Assembly (NCBI GenBank): GCA_011525945.1
Contig: WYBJ01000019.1
Coordinates: 1-39,174, forward strand
DNA: 39,174 bases
Reading direction: 5' to 3'
Source of the DNA: Burkholderiaceae bacterium
GTDB lineage: Bacteria > Pseudomonadota > Gammaproteobacteria > Burkholderiales > WYBJ01
This document shows positions 16,603 to 25,175 of the stretch, one piece after another; position 1 is the stretch's first letter; every line of letters starts with the position of its first letter. A program made the position numbers and the translations under genes. Under the pieces are notes generated by a model. It saw only the letters and a program-made list of their open reading frames with translations, was not told the origin of the DNA and did no database searches.

Positions 16603-17075
16603 CGGCTTGCGTCCAGCGCCTGCGCGGCACGATGAATGGCGCGCCGGATACGATTATGGGTTCCGCAGCGGCACAAGTGGCGTTCGAGCGCGGCATCGAT
16701 TTCGGCGTCCGTGGGATGCACAGTCCGGTCGAGCAAGGTCTTGGCGGCCATGATGATGCCGGTGATGCAATAACCGCACTGCACGGCCTGCTCGTCGATG
16801 AACGCTTGCTGCAGCGCGTGCGGCTGCTCGCGCGTGCCCAGTCCTTCGATCGTGACGATCGATTTGCCAGCGGCGGCCCACAGCGGGGTATCGCAGGAGT
16901 AGATGTCCTTGCCATCCATGATCACGGTGCAGGCCCCGCATTGGCCGACTCCGCAGCCGTAGCGCGCACCCTTGAGCTTCAAGTCGTTGCGCAGCACATA
17001 CAGTAGCGGCGTATCGCCTTCGGCCTGCACGCTGCAGGACTTGCCGTTGACGTTGAGCGAGTAGTTTTCGGGCAT
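16599..17075 (-). CDS. (2Fe-2S)-binding subunit of the molybdenum hydroxylase
   Basis: The protein has 158 residues. A plant-ferredoxin domain binds the first cluster with Cys41, Cys46, Cys49 and Cys61 (CGVGQCGACT). An all-helical domain binds the second with Cys100, Cys103, Cys135 and Cys137 (QCGYCITG and HLCRCGTH). This is the small subunit of IorA/CoxS type. ATG 17073-17075 has GGAGG eight bases upstream; a longer in-frame start at 17138 is not conserved. It is first in an apparent minus-strand operon with the Mo subunit, and perhaps the reductase and crotonase genes. Confidence 0.94.
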   Translation of the reverse strand: MPENYSLNVNGKSCSVQAEGDTPLLYVLRNDLKLKGARYGCGVGQCGACTVIMDGKDIYSCDTPLWAAAGKSIVTIEGLGTREQPHALQQAFIDEQAVQCGYCITGIIMAAKTLLDRTVHPTDAEIDAALERHLCRCGTHNRIRRAIHRAAQALDASR

Positions 17076-17145
17076 GGCGCATTCCTCCACGGACGAGCAT
17101 TGTAAGGGCGCGGGGCGCAGAAGGCGACCGGTCGTCATCGACGCA

Positions 17146-18036
17146 TCACGGCATCGTGGCGTCGCGTGCGCTGGCGCCGGCGGCGCCGCGGCGCGTCGCG
17201 TCGCGCGCCAGGTCGCGCAGCGCCGTGATGTAGTAACGCAGGCGCTCGCTCAGCTTGTGGCGCTGCTCGGGGCGCAGCTCCCCGAATGCGCTCAGCAGCA
17301 TCTGCCGGTGCGCCTGCTGGTATTCGTCGACACGGCGCTGCAGATCGGGTGGGCGCTGCGCATTCCAGTCGAGCAACCAGTCGCGCAGGCGTTGGGCAAA
17401 ACGCGCGTCATGGCGCTCGCCCAGGAGCGCCACGAACTCGTTTTGGCGACGCACGCGATCCTGCAGGCGCAGCGCGGCGTCGAGCGGCTTGGCCGCGCTC
17501 AGGGCGATGAAGTGCGCGCGTTGTTCCGGGTCGGGCGAACCCGCCCAGCGCTCGATCGTTTCGAGGTCGCGTTTCGCGCGCAGCGACTTCTGCTTGTCTT
17601 CCGGCGCACCAACGCCGTGCCCGCGCGCGAACTCGCGATTGTCGCGCTCGAAACGCCGGCGCGTGGCTGCGATCTGCTCGTCCGAGAGCGTGGCGAGAAC
17701 TGCTGCGGCCTGCTTGTAGGCGTGCAGGACGAGCTCGCGCGACTGCGCCCTGGCGCTATCGACCGCCCAGTTCGCGTCCTCGAGCTTGGGTCCGCGCGCC
17801 AGACGCCGATCCAGCGCTTCGAGCAGGTGCGCGTAGACCTCGAGCTGAGTGGCGCGATGCCAGGCGTGGATGCGGTCGAGCTCCGCGCGCAGCATGCGCT
17901 TCTGGTCGTCGGTGAGGTCGAAGTAGTCATCCGTGCGCCAGACGATGATGTGCTCGGCCTGGTTGTAGGCGATACGGATCGTGCTGCAACCGCCAAGCAG
18001 CAGGGCGGCCGCCACTACGCTCAGGAAGATGCGCAT
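17146..18036 (-). CDS. DUF6279-type lipoprotein
   Basis: The protein has 296 residues. The signal peptide MRIFLSVVAAALLLGGC ends in a lipobox (LLGGC, Cys17). The mature part starts STIRIAYNQAEHIIVWRTDDYFDLTDDQK, typical of this family of uncharacterised proteobacterial lipoproteins. The rest is Arg/Glu/Ala-rich and predicted helical, with regular spacing that suggests coiled coils. It is probably anchored to the inner leaflet of the outer membrane (no Asp after the Cys). The role is unknown. The frame can be extended to 18192, but only ATG 18036 gives a proper signal peptide. Confidence 0.88.
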   Translation of the reverse strand: MRIFLSVVAAALLLGGCSTIRIAYNQAEHIIVWRTDDYFDLTDDQKRMLRAELDRIHAWHRATQLEVYAHLLEALDRRLARGPKLEDANWAVDSARAQSRELVLHAYKQAAAVLATLSDEQIAATRRRFERDNREFARGHGVGAPEDKQKSLRAKRDLETIERWAGSPDPEQRAHFIALSAAKPLDAALRLQDRVRRQNEFVALLGERHDARFAQRLRDWLLDWNAQRPPDLQRRVDEYQQAHRQMLLSAFGELRPEQRHKLSERLRYYITALRDLARDATRRGAAGASARDATMP

Positions 18037-18204
18037 GATCGGCGCGGCCGCACGGCACGTGTCTGCGCAAGCGCAATGGGGGCCGGCCTCGAAGTTCCGC
18101 GACGAGCGCAGACCCGCACATCTCGGGGACGATCGAGACTGAGGCCTCGCTGCTCCTGCGAAACGTCGGGCTTCGCTTCCCTCGCTCGGCATGCGAGCTC
18201 CTGT

Positions 18205-19032
18205 CTAATCGAAGCGCTCGCCGGCTGCGAGGTAGCGCCATTGGCCGAGCGGCAAGCGGCCCAGCATCACGCCGCCGATGCGAACGCGCTTCAATCCCTG
18301 CACTTGCAGGCCGACCGCCTCGCACATGCGCCGGATCTGGCGTTTGCGGCCTTCGATCAGCACGAAGCGAAGTTGATCGGCATTCAGCCATTCGACCCTC
18401 GCCGGCTTGAGCGCCACGCCGTCGAGAGACAAGCCGTGATTGAGCCGCCGCAACGCCGCGGCCGGGAGCGTGCCGGCAACGCGCACGAGGTACTCCTTTT
18501 CGATCGCGGAATCGGCGCCGATCAGGCGGCGTGCGATGCGGCCGTCCTGCGTCAGGACGAGGAGTCCGGTGGAATCGATGTCGAGCCGGCCGGCTGGCGC
18601 GAGGCCGCGCAGGTGCGCGGCGCGTACAGGCATCGAGACCGGGTCGTCCGGCCAGTGCGTGGCGTTGCCGATCAATGCAATCGCAGGTTTGTAGCCCTGT
18701 TCGGCCTGTCCGGAGACGATTCCGATCGGTTTGTTGAGCAGGACCGTTACGCGACCATCCTGTGCCGCGCGCGCCGCACGCTCGATCGTGATGCGCTGGC
18801 CGGGGCCGGCGCGGGCGCCCAGCTCGGTGATGCGCTCGCCATCGACCCGCACCCAGCCTTTCGCAATCCATTCGTCGGCTTCGCGTCGCGAGCACAAGCC
18901 CATCGCGGCCATGCGCTTGGAAACGCGCACGAGCCCGGGTTCGGGTGCGGATGCGGGTGCGTCCGATCGCTGCGGATGCGGCCGCCGAGGCGGTTGCGGA
19001 TGCTCGATTCGGCGTGGACGTCGCGGCTGCAT
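18205..19032 (-). CDS. 23S rRNA pseudouridine synthase, RsuA/RluB/RluF family
   Basis: The protein has 275 residues. A basic, Pro/Arg-rich extension (1-33) is followed by an S4 RNA-binding domain (VRVSKRMAAMGLCSRREADEW, WVRVDGERITELG) and the catalytic domain. LLNKPIGIVSG is motif I, and Asp151 in GRLDIDSTGLL is the nucleophile; EKEYLVRV and GRKRQIRRMCE follow. The phrases LKRVRI and LPLGQWRYL resemble RluF more than RluB, which would mean modification of U2604, but the split within the family is not certain. ATG 19032 has no clear ribosome site. It is separated by 20 bases from the permease stop. Confidence 0.9.
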   Translation of the reverse strand: MQPRRPRRIEHPQPPRRPHPQRSDAPASAPEPGLVRVSKRMAAMGLCSRREADEWIAKGWVRVDGERITELGARAGPGQRITIERAARAAQDGRVTVLLNKPIGIVSGQAEQGYKPAIALIGNATHWPDDPVSMPVRAAHLRGLAPAGRLDIDSTGLLVLTQDGRIARRLIGADSAIEKEYLVRVAGTLPAAALRRLNHGLSLDGVALKPARVEWLNADQLRFVLIEGRKRQIRRMCEAVGLQVQGLKRVRIGGVMLGRLPLGQWRYLAAGERFD

Positions 19033-19051
19033 GCCGGCTCGACGGACAGGA

Positions 19052-20395
19052 TTACTTTCTGGCGACGAAATAGAGCGGAATGCCCGCGCCCATGATCGCG
19101 ATTCCCGCCAGCACCATTTCGCCGAAGCTCGGGCCGTACATGGGGTTGCGGATGTAGTCGATGCTCGACCACAGCATGTAGGCGCAGCTCGCGATGAATG
19201 CCAATGGAATGACCGGATAAAGCGGCACTTTGAATATCGGCTCCTCGCCGCCGCGGGCGCGAAAGACGAATACGGTCGCACCGGTGAGCAGGAAGAAGGT
19301 CCAGAACACGGGCGAGGTGTAGGCGACCATTGCGCTGAATCCGTCCGGCGTGACCGAGCTTGCGGCAATCAGCGCGAGTGTGATCACGCCTTGAACCAGC
19401 AGCGCATTGGCCGGCGTGCTGCCGCGTTCGCGCCAACTGCCGAGCAGGCCGAACAATCTGAAGTCCTGACCGAAGGCGTAGCTCGTGCGCGCTCCGGTGA
19501 AGATCGCCGCGTTGATCGTGGTGGCTGCGGCCACGCACACGATCAGTGCGAGCACCACCGCGCCGCGATCGCCGGTGAGGATACGCATCGCGTCGGCTGC
19601 GACCGCTTTCGATTCGGCCATGCCGCCCTGGCCCAGTACCGCCATGTAGCCGGCGTTGACGAGCATGTAGAGCGCGGTGACCCCGATGATTCCGGACACC
19701 AGGATGAGCGTCATCTTGCGCCGAGCATCGCGCACTTCGCCGGAAATGTACGCGGCCTCGTTCCAGCCGCCGTAGGTGATCAACACCATGATCATGGCGA
19801 AGCCGAAGGAAGCGTTCGGGTTGCTTGCCGCGGCGGGCTTGACGGGCGCCTGGGTCGCGAACAGCGCGAACAGCGCCACCAGCACCAGCGCGGCGATGAG
19901 AACCACCTCCATCACCGTCTGCACCGTCTTGGACTGGATCGTGCTGGCGAAGTTGAGCGCAGTGAGCGCGACCACCGAGATGGCGGCCCACTTCGCCGAG
20001 CTGCGCGCACCCAGCGGCAGGATTTCCGACGCGTAGTCGCCCAGGACGAATGCGACCGCGGCAATGGCGCCGGTCTGAATGACGGTCATGCGCGACCAGG
20101 CAAACAGAAAAGCGGCGCCGCGCCCCAGTCCGCGGGCGAGAAAGAAATACTCGCCCCCCGTATGCGGGTAGCGCGATGCGAGCTCGGCGTAGACGAGTGC
20201 GCCGCAGAGCGAGATCAGGCCGCCGAGCAGCCAGGCGCCGAGAAATTCCACCGGCCCTGCGGTGTTTCCGGCCACCAGCGAGGGCGTCTTGAAAATGCCC
20301 GCGCCGATCACCATGCCGACCATCAGGAAGATGCCGTCGGGCACGGAGAGCAGCGCGCGCGGTTGCGCGCTCGATGCGTTGGTTGGCTGCGCCAT
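19052..20395 (-). CDS. APC-superfamily amino acid permease
   Basis: The protein has 447 residues with about twelve hydrophobic segments. TM1 has the characteristic GMVIGAGIFKTP (substrate-binding Gly-rich break), TM6 region MVLITYGGWNEAAYISGEVRD matches the LAT/YfnA-like branch, and the loop RKMTLILVSG follows. It sits in the inner membrane and takes up or exchanges amino acids. The N-terminal 15 residues are Ala/Gln/Ser-rich and cytoplasmic. ATG 20395 has no strong ribosome site. It shares a 356-base divergent region with the amidohydrolase gene and is followed closely by the pseudouridine synthase gene. Confidence 0.93.
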   Translation of the reverse strand: MAQPTNASSAQPRALLSVPDGIFLMVGMVIGAGIFKTPSLVAGNTAGPVEFLGAWLLGGLISLCGALVYAELASRYPHTGGEYFFLARGLGRGAAFLFAWSRMTVIQTGAIAAVAFVLGDYASEILPLGARSSAKWAAISVVALTALNFASTIQSKTVQTVMEVVLIAALVLVALFALFATQAPVKPAAASNPNASFGFAMIMVLITYGGWNEAAYISGEVRDARRKMTLILVSGIIGVTALYMLVNAGYMAVLGQGGMAESKAVAADAMRILTGDRGAVVLALIVCVAAATTINAAIFTGARTSYAFGQDFRLFGLLGSWRERGSTPANALLVQGVITLALIAASSVTPDGFSAMVAYTSPVFWTFFLLTGATVFVFRARGGEEPIFKVPLYPVIPLAFIASCAYMLWSSIDYIRNPMYGPSFGEMVLAGIAIMGAGIPLYFVARK

Positions 20396-20751
20396 GAAAG
20401 CGTCCCGTTATGATTCGATCAGATGGGTAAGCGCTGCGCGAGCCGGTACTGCAGCGGCTTCGACATCGTGCGCCCGGACGGCCTGCCGGATCCGCGGCCC
20501 GGCCGACCCGCAGTGTAGCGGCAACTGCCACACGGCACTACTGCGGATTGACGCCGGCGCGCTTTGCCGCGATGAGCGGCGCCGCTGGCGTGCTACGCAG
20601 CGCGCGCGTTCGCCGCGGCGGGGGATGTGTCGCCCGGCGCCTGACGCCGGTGACGCCTGCATGGCAGCGACGTATCATTCGGCACGATTCACCGGCGCGA
20701 GCGTTACGATGCGCCGCGCGCGCAACGGGCCGCAGACGAGGAGGCGAGACG
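20396..20751. other. Divergent intergenic region without a gene
   Basis: These 356 bases separate the divergent permease and amidohydrolase genes and must hold their promoters; no convincing -35/-10 pair was found. One minus-strand frame ending at 20538 finishes in KRAGVNPQ, like the tail of Bug receptors, but the sequence before it does not match. Otherwise I see nothing here. Confidence 0.5.
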
Positions 20752-21564
20752 ATGTTGATCGTAGACGCGCAGGTCCATATCTGGACGAGCGGCACGCCGG
20801 TGCACATCCACCGGCAGGTGTCGCACTACACGCAGGACGAAGCGCTGCGCGACATGGACGAGGCGGGCGTGAGCGCGGCGCTGCTACATCCGCCGAGCTG
20901 GGATCCGAATGCGAACGAGATTGCAATCGAAGCCGCGCGTACCCACCCCGACCGCTTCGCCATTCTCGGTTTCTTCAATGTCGCCGACCCGAGGCAGCGC
21001 GCCGTGCTCGATACCTGGCGTAGCCAGCCGGGCATGCTGGGTCTGCGCTTCGCGATGCTGAAACCGGCTGAAGCGAACTGGCTCGCGGACGGCACCATGG
21101 ACTGGTTGTGGCCCGCTGCCGAACGCGCCGGTCTGCCGGTGGGACTGCTCGTTCCCAATCGCCTGCCGAAGGTGGCCGAGATCGCCTCGCGCCACCCGGG
21201 GCTCAAGCTCCTGGTCGATCACATGGCACGCCCGCGCGGCAGTGCCGACGCCGCGGGCTGGGCGGACATCGGCGAGCTGCTTGCGCTCGCCAAGTATCCC
21301 AACGTCGCGATCAAGGCGACCGGAGCGCCCAGCTACTCGACGGATCCCTACCCCTACCGCAATATCCACCAATACCTGCAGCAGATATTCGACGCGTTCG
21401 GACCGAGCCGCATGTTCTGGGGCACCGACGTGACACGCATGCCGTGCACCTGGCGCCAGTGCGTCACCATGTACACCGAGGAGCTGCCGTGGCTCAAGGG
21501 CAGGGATCTGGAGTTGGTGATGGGCCGTGCATTGTGCGACTGGATCGGCTGGCGCCTGCGATGA
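20752..21564 (+). CDS. Amidohydrolase 2 (PF04909)-family metal-dependent hydrolase
   Basis: The protein has 270 residues, a TIM-barrel member of the amidohydrolase superfamily. It opens LIVDAQVHIW, the version of the H-x-H motif with Gln for the first His that is common in this family. Later it has FAILGFFNVAD, LVDHMARPRG and FWGTDVTRMPC, where the Asp of GTD is the usual metal or catalytic residue. Known members decarboxylate aromatic acids (ACMSD, gamma-resorcylate decarboxylase) or hydrolyse lactones (LigI). ATG 20752 follows GAGGAG. The missing first His suggests a hydrolase working with weak or no metal, as LigI does. Confidence 0.9.
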   Translation: MLIVDAQVHIWTSGTPVHIHRQVSHYTQDEALRDMDEAGVSAALLHPPSWDPNANEIAIEAARTHPDRFAILGFFNVADPRQRAVLDTWRSQPGMLGLRFAMLKPAEANWLADGTMDWLWPAAERAGLPVGLLVPNRLPKVAEIASRHPGLKLLVDHMARPRGSADAAGWADIGELLALAKYPNVAIKATGAPSYSTDPYPYRNIHQYLQQIFDAFGPSRMFWGTDVTRMPCTWRQCVTMYTEELPWLKGRDLELVMGRALCDWIGWRLR

Positions 21565-22020
21565 GCCGGATGGTTCGAATCGCGCTCGTTTGTCATGGCG
21601 GGTTCGGCAAAGCCCAAACGCGGGTGGGTGAGTCCGCGCGATCTGCCGGCGCGCAAGCAGGTGATCTCGGTTACGATCGATGATGCTGAAACCTTCCTAC
21701 TTCATCGTGCGGCCCGACGGATACATCGCGCTCGCCGCGGGGGGCGCCTTGCGGCGCAGATATCGAGCGCTACTTCGCCGCGAGCGAGGTCCGTCTTGAG
21801 CCCGACACCGCGGCGTGATCTGGCCGTCATGCCGGCATGTCTCGTTGCACACAAACGGCCACTGACGGCGTGCAACCCGCCCTGGTCCGTGCGTGACATT
21901 GGCTTCTACAACGGACTGTCGATATTGCATGCGCCTGCTCGGCGCATGAATGGTGGCATCGCGATCGAGCGATGTGTCGCGCGTCTGCGCCGGGTCCCTC
22001 ACAGGCGCATGCCGTGCCGC
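21565..22020. other. 456-base stretch with only a decayed gene fragment
   Basis: Between the amidohydrolase and the MaoC-like gene no intact frame is convincing. It contains the remnant described at 21683-21819; the rest (21820-22020) shows no recognisable product, and its long open frames look like chance frames in GC-rich DNA. Confidence 0.5.
21683..21819 (+). pseudogene. C-terminal remnant of a FAD-dependent aromatic monooxygenase
   Basis: One frame reads YFIVRPDGYIALAAG and, after a one-base shift, the next reads ADIERYFAASEVRLEP and then stop at 21817-21819. This resembles the thioredoxin-like C-terminal tail of PheA/TfdB-type flavoprotein hydroxylases, where VRPDGYVAWR is followed by a helix ending in RYF. 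Only about 40 residues are left and the reading frame is broken. The match is from memory of the family pattern, so the call is tentative. Confidence 0.4.
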
Positions 22021-22914
22021 TCACGCACTCGCGCGCGGGCGGAAGATCGCCGTGTGCGCGATCTCGGCCATCGTTTCGCCGCCGCGGCGAATCGCGACGT
22101 ACAAGCGGACCAGCTCGTGGCCTTTGCGCTGCCATTTCTCCTCCGGAATGGCGCGCACTTCGTACGCCTCGCCTACTCGCAACGGCCGGTGGAAGACGAT
22201 GCGGCTTGCGGTGTGGATCCAGGCGGGCAGGGTGAAGCGTTGACGCAAGATGAAGTTCGCCTGCCTCAACGTGACGCCGGGGTGGACCAGCGGCGATCCG
22301 CCGGCGCGATAGATCGACAGATCGTCGCGCACTTCTTCGCACCACTGCACGTTGTCGGCGCGCGTCGGCGACCAAGCGAGCGCGGGAAACGGCTTACCGA
22401 TCGCCATCGATTCCCAGGTGACGAGCGGGCGCTCGGCGAGCGGCGGCGCGGGCGCGATGTCGCTGCGCGGATCGATCGGCGGCCGCACCTCGGGGATGCA
22501 CGAGCTCATGCGCGCGAGCTCGACGCCTGCTTCGTTCGTGCACGCGAGCTCGATGCCGGCATCCTGCGGTTTTCCCCCGAGTGATTCCGCAGGCGAGTGG
22601 GAGGCGGCAGGCGCCCCGTGGCCGACCCTGCCCGCGGGCTCGCGCGACGTAACGGTCAGCAGTTCGCCCTCGTAGGCCGGCTTGGAGAAGGCGACCTCGG
22701 CGATTGCCTGACCGAGCCACGCTTCACCGTAGCGTTCGACCAGCGGCCGCGTCATGTGCGCGAACACCGTGACACCCGGCACCAGCGCCCCCTTGAAGCC
22801 GAACGTTCGCGCGACCTCGTCGCTGTGCATCCGGTTCTCGGAGTGCTCCGAGGCGTTGTGGGTGCGCACCTGGTAGGGCGGCAATGGCTCGATCGTCGCT
22901 TGTTGTGTATTCAT
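22021..22914 (-). CDS. MaoC-like (hot-dog fold) dehydratase/hydratase
   Basis: The protein has 297 residues, enough for two hot-dog domains. The N-terminal one has HSENRMHSDEVARTFGFKG followed by ALVPGVTVFAHM, the pattern of the MaoC/FAS1-like dehydratase family around its Asp/His active site. The C-terminal half (HPGVTLRQANFILRQRF, HTASRIVFHRPL) is a second, more divergent domain. The middle (about 95-150) is rich in Ser, Ala and Pro. It probably acts on an enoyl-CoA or hydroxyacyl-CoA. ATG 22914 follows GGAG. It stands alone between a remnant and a restriction locus. Confidence 0.8.
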   Translation of the reverse strand: MNTQQATIEPLPPYQVRTHNASEHSENRMHSDEVARTFGFKGALVPGVTVFAHMTRPLVERYGEAWLGQAIAEVAFSKPAYEGELLTVTSREPAGRVGHGAPAASHSPAESLGGKPQDAGIELACTNEAGVELARMSSCIPEVRPPIDPRSDIAPAPPLAERPLVTWESMAIGKPFPALAWSPTRADNVQWCEEVRDDLSIYRAGGSPLVHPGVTLRQANFILRQRFTLPAWIHTASRIVFHRPLRVGEAYEVRAIPEEKWQRKGHELVRLYVAIRRGGETMAEIAHTAIFRPRASA

Positions 22915-22928
22915 GGCGGCTCCATGCG

Positions 22929-22969
22929 CTCCCCCTCTCCCTGCGGAAGAGAGGATATGGGATGAGGGC
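22929..22969. repeat. Interspersed GC-rich repeat, intergenic copy
   Basis: The bases read CCCCCTCTCCCTGCGG, then AAGAGAGG and ATGGGATGAGGGC, which match the repeat CCCTCACCCC-n-CCCTCTCCC-n-GGGAGAGGG seen in many proteobacterial genomes, here in reverse orientation. It lies just before the MaoC-like gene. A second copy is at 29947-29984. Confidence 0.6.
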
Positions 22970-23008
22970 AGCGAGCTCGCTCGTTCGATGGCGGCTCGCC
23001 CATAGGCG

Positions 23009-23599
23009 TCAATAGTACTGCCGAATGTAGCCGTAAGCCTTGTCGAACAATTCCTGGTCGGTGTGCAATGTGTATTTCAACAATGCACGCCGAAGCTCCC
23101 GCTGTACCAGCCGCTCGCCCTGTCCGGTCTGCTGCCAGTCCGGAAAACGCACCTTCTTCACGATGTCGTCGATGTCGGCGACGATGCGCTCGACGATGAT
23201 GTGCGTGTTCTTCGTCCGCGCCTCGGTGAAGAGCTCGGTCAGCGCTTCTTTCGCGCGGTCGCGCTCTTCCTGCGGATCGGTTTCGCGCTCGGCCTCGACC
23301 ACGTCGCGCGCGACCTCCAGAATGGCCTTCAGGAACTCCAGGCTGGTGAGAAAGCCCTGCTCGTGCCGCTCCTTGATCTTCTCCAGCCGCTCGCCCAAGG
23401 CTGTGAACTTCGGGTTGCCGAGGTGCTTCCGCAGCCGCGCGACCAGCTTGATCTCGACTTCACGCGCCTTCTTGGCGGGATCGATGTCCTTCAGGATCTC
23501 CTCCAGAACCTGCGCATCCAGCACCAGCGTCTCGACGTCGTTGCGCACCGATTCGACGCTGTTGATCGAGCGGCGGAAGGTCGAACTCGAACTTCGCAA
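23009..23599 (-). pseudogene. hsdR: hsdR 3' fragment (type I restriction enzyme R subunit, C-terminal domain)
   Basis: The frame encodes about 190 residues. The sequence NDVETLVLDAQVLEEIL, the charged helical middle, and the end RRALLKYTLHTDQELFDKAYGYIRQYY (quoted in parts: LLKYTLHTDQELFDKAYG) match the helical C-terminal region (DUF3387) of HsdR proteins of about 1000 residues. The nuclease and DEAD-helicase domains are absent. The apparent ATG at 23599 lies inside the hsdS frame; hsdR homology begins only near 23555, exactly where hsdS homology stops in another frame. This is a deletion junction rather than a gene start, so the product cannot cut or translocate DNA. Confidence 0.8.
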
Positions 23600-23606
23600 T
23601 ATCGGG

Positions 23607-24146
23607 CTAGTTGATGTACGGATTGGTTGAGCCCTTCGATTCCTGGATGGAATGCTTGGTGAATCGCTCGGAAAGCATCAACCACGGTAGCAGGCTCTGC
23701 AATAGCTTGTCCTCGAGGGCTTCGAGGACAAGCGTTGTGTTGGCCGTCACACCGTCCCATTCCGCGACAGCTACTTTCTTGAGATAGGTCCGGCGTGAGC
23801 CATAGAGCACTTGTCCTTTACGGAAGCGCCGAATGAACGCCGGCCCGAGATAGCCATCGCCGATGATCCCCCAGCGGCGAATGTGCACTTTCTCGGATTC
23901 CATGTGCTCGCCGGCGACGTAGCGCTCGACTTCGCCGGAATTGGGGTCGACCTGCTCTTTGAGGGAGCGCACGACATCACCGAACCGCACCCGCTGCCAT
24001 CCCTTCCGATCGAACAGCGGCAACTTCGCCCAATCCGGATTGATGCGCAGACCGCGTGGATCGAGCGCGTCCAACGCGGCCTCCGACTCGGCGGTCGATG
24101 CCGACGCCGGCGACAGCGATTTCGCCGACGCGGCGCTGGTCTTCAC
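23607..24146 (-). pseudogene. hsdS: hsdS fragment (type I specificity subunit) with amber codon
   Basis: The GTG start overlaps the AbiEii stop (GTGA). The 179 residues include one target-recognition domain: GWQRVRFGDVV, the TRD body with RRWGIIGDGYLGPAFIRRF, and QVLYGSRRTYLKK, ending ESKGSTNPYIN before TAG (23607-23609). Past the TAG the same frame continues PDIAKFEFDLPPLDQQRRI to about 23550, where HsdS proteins have a Trp; so a TGG became TAG. The second recognition domain is gone, and the sequence passes directly into hsdR out of frame. The first 30 residues are Ala/Ser-rich and disordered. Confidence 0.8.
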
Positions 24147-25173
24147 AATTCGCCTCCCGCACTCGCATTGAACCGCCGCTCGAACTCGCCGACGAGCTTC
24201 AATATCTCATCGAAAGTCGGCGCCGCCCGAAAGAACATCGTTTCCTGCATCGCCTCGTAGTCCTGAGCCCAGGCGCTACGCTCGGCATCCGCGGGCAGCA
24301 GCCGGAATGACCCCGGCTTCATCGAGGCGTAATCCATCCAGGCGTAGCGGAAGTAAACGCGCCGATGCGCGAGCACGCGCCCGAACAATGCAAGATCGGC
24401 GAGCGCCTGATCCGCGACTCCGCCTCGAATCAGGCAGGCGAGGTCGTAGTAGTGGCGCGAGAGACGAGTCAGTCGCTTCCTTTCCACAGGGCGGTGGTGC
24501 TCTTCGTGCAGGACCATCGCCTTCTCCCAAAAGGTGCGCCGGCCGATACCACGCGCACGGGGAAGCGGCTCGGACCCATTACGTCCGGAAAGACGCCGCC
24601 AAGATAGGGTTCGATCCGGACCGTTTCGTTCGGATCGACGTCGGAGCGCGCACCGAGCTCGATCTTGACCCGCGGCGCGACGTAGGCCTGCGGCTCGAAT
24701 ACGCTGGGATAGTCGAAGAGCAGCGTCTGGCCGTCCGGATCAGCGGGATCGGACGCGAGGCGCCAGCAGGTATCACCGATTCTTGCCGCGACGCGTGCCG
24801 CGAGGGCTGGCCGCAACGAATCCTGAATTCGGGCCCGAGACGCAGCCTTCAATGCGTCCAGCGATCGGCGCTGCTTGTTGCGGCTGGGTGCCCGGTCGGG
24901 ACTGCGCTCGGCGCCGAAGCCGAGGAAGTCCCGATCGATGACGACGTCGATGTCTTCGGAAAAGCGCTCGATGAGCTGCCAGGCCTTGGAGAGGGACGTG
25001 CCGCCTTTGAACGTCAGGCGCGGGCCCCAGTCGGCCAGCTCGAACAGCGTGCGCAGCGTCCAGCACACCCAGAAGTCCTTTTCGACGCTGGCAGCGCGGA
25101 GCCGCAGCCGCGCTTCGGCTTGCAGGCAAGCCTCACGCCGATCTTCCGGGGAAAGTTCGAGAAAGCCGTCCAT
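24143..25173 (-). pseudogene. abiEii: AbiEii-type nucleotidyltransferase toxin gene with frameshift
   Basis: The first frame (from ATG 25173) has the DNA-polymerase-beta-like core: TFKGGTSLSKAW and RFSEDIDVVIDRD with the D-x-D metal motif. It continues to PVRVVSA near 24550, then loses homology. The next frame gives RRTFWEKAMVLHEEHH, then LTRLSRHYYDLACLI and a C-terminal helical part to the stop at 24143. RTFWEKA is a conserved AbiEii motif, so one base was gained or lost near 24540-24550. Family members (AbiEii, MenT-like) transfer nucleotides to RNA and stop growth. ATG lies two bases after the AbiEi stop. A sequencing error cannot be excluded. Confidence 0.8.
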
Positions 25174-25175
25174 GG

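Noticed and set aside
17074..19095. Open frame of 673 codons on the + strand
   Set aside because: Antisense to the lipoprotein and pseudouridine synthase genes, without a ribosome site or recognisable motif.
18731..20413. Long + strand frame antisense to the APC permease
   Set aside because: Composition (Arg, His, Ala, Asp) and lack of homology mark it as the reverse frame of the membrane protein gene.
20538..20600. Bug-like C-terminus (KRAGVNPQ and stop) on the - strand
   Set aside because: Only about ten residues match; the upstream part of the frame does not look like a Bug protein and runs into the amidohydrolase start.
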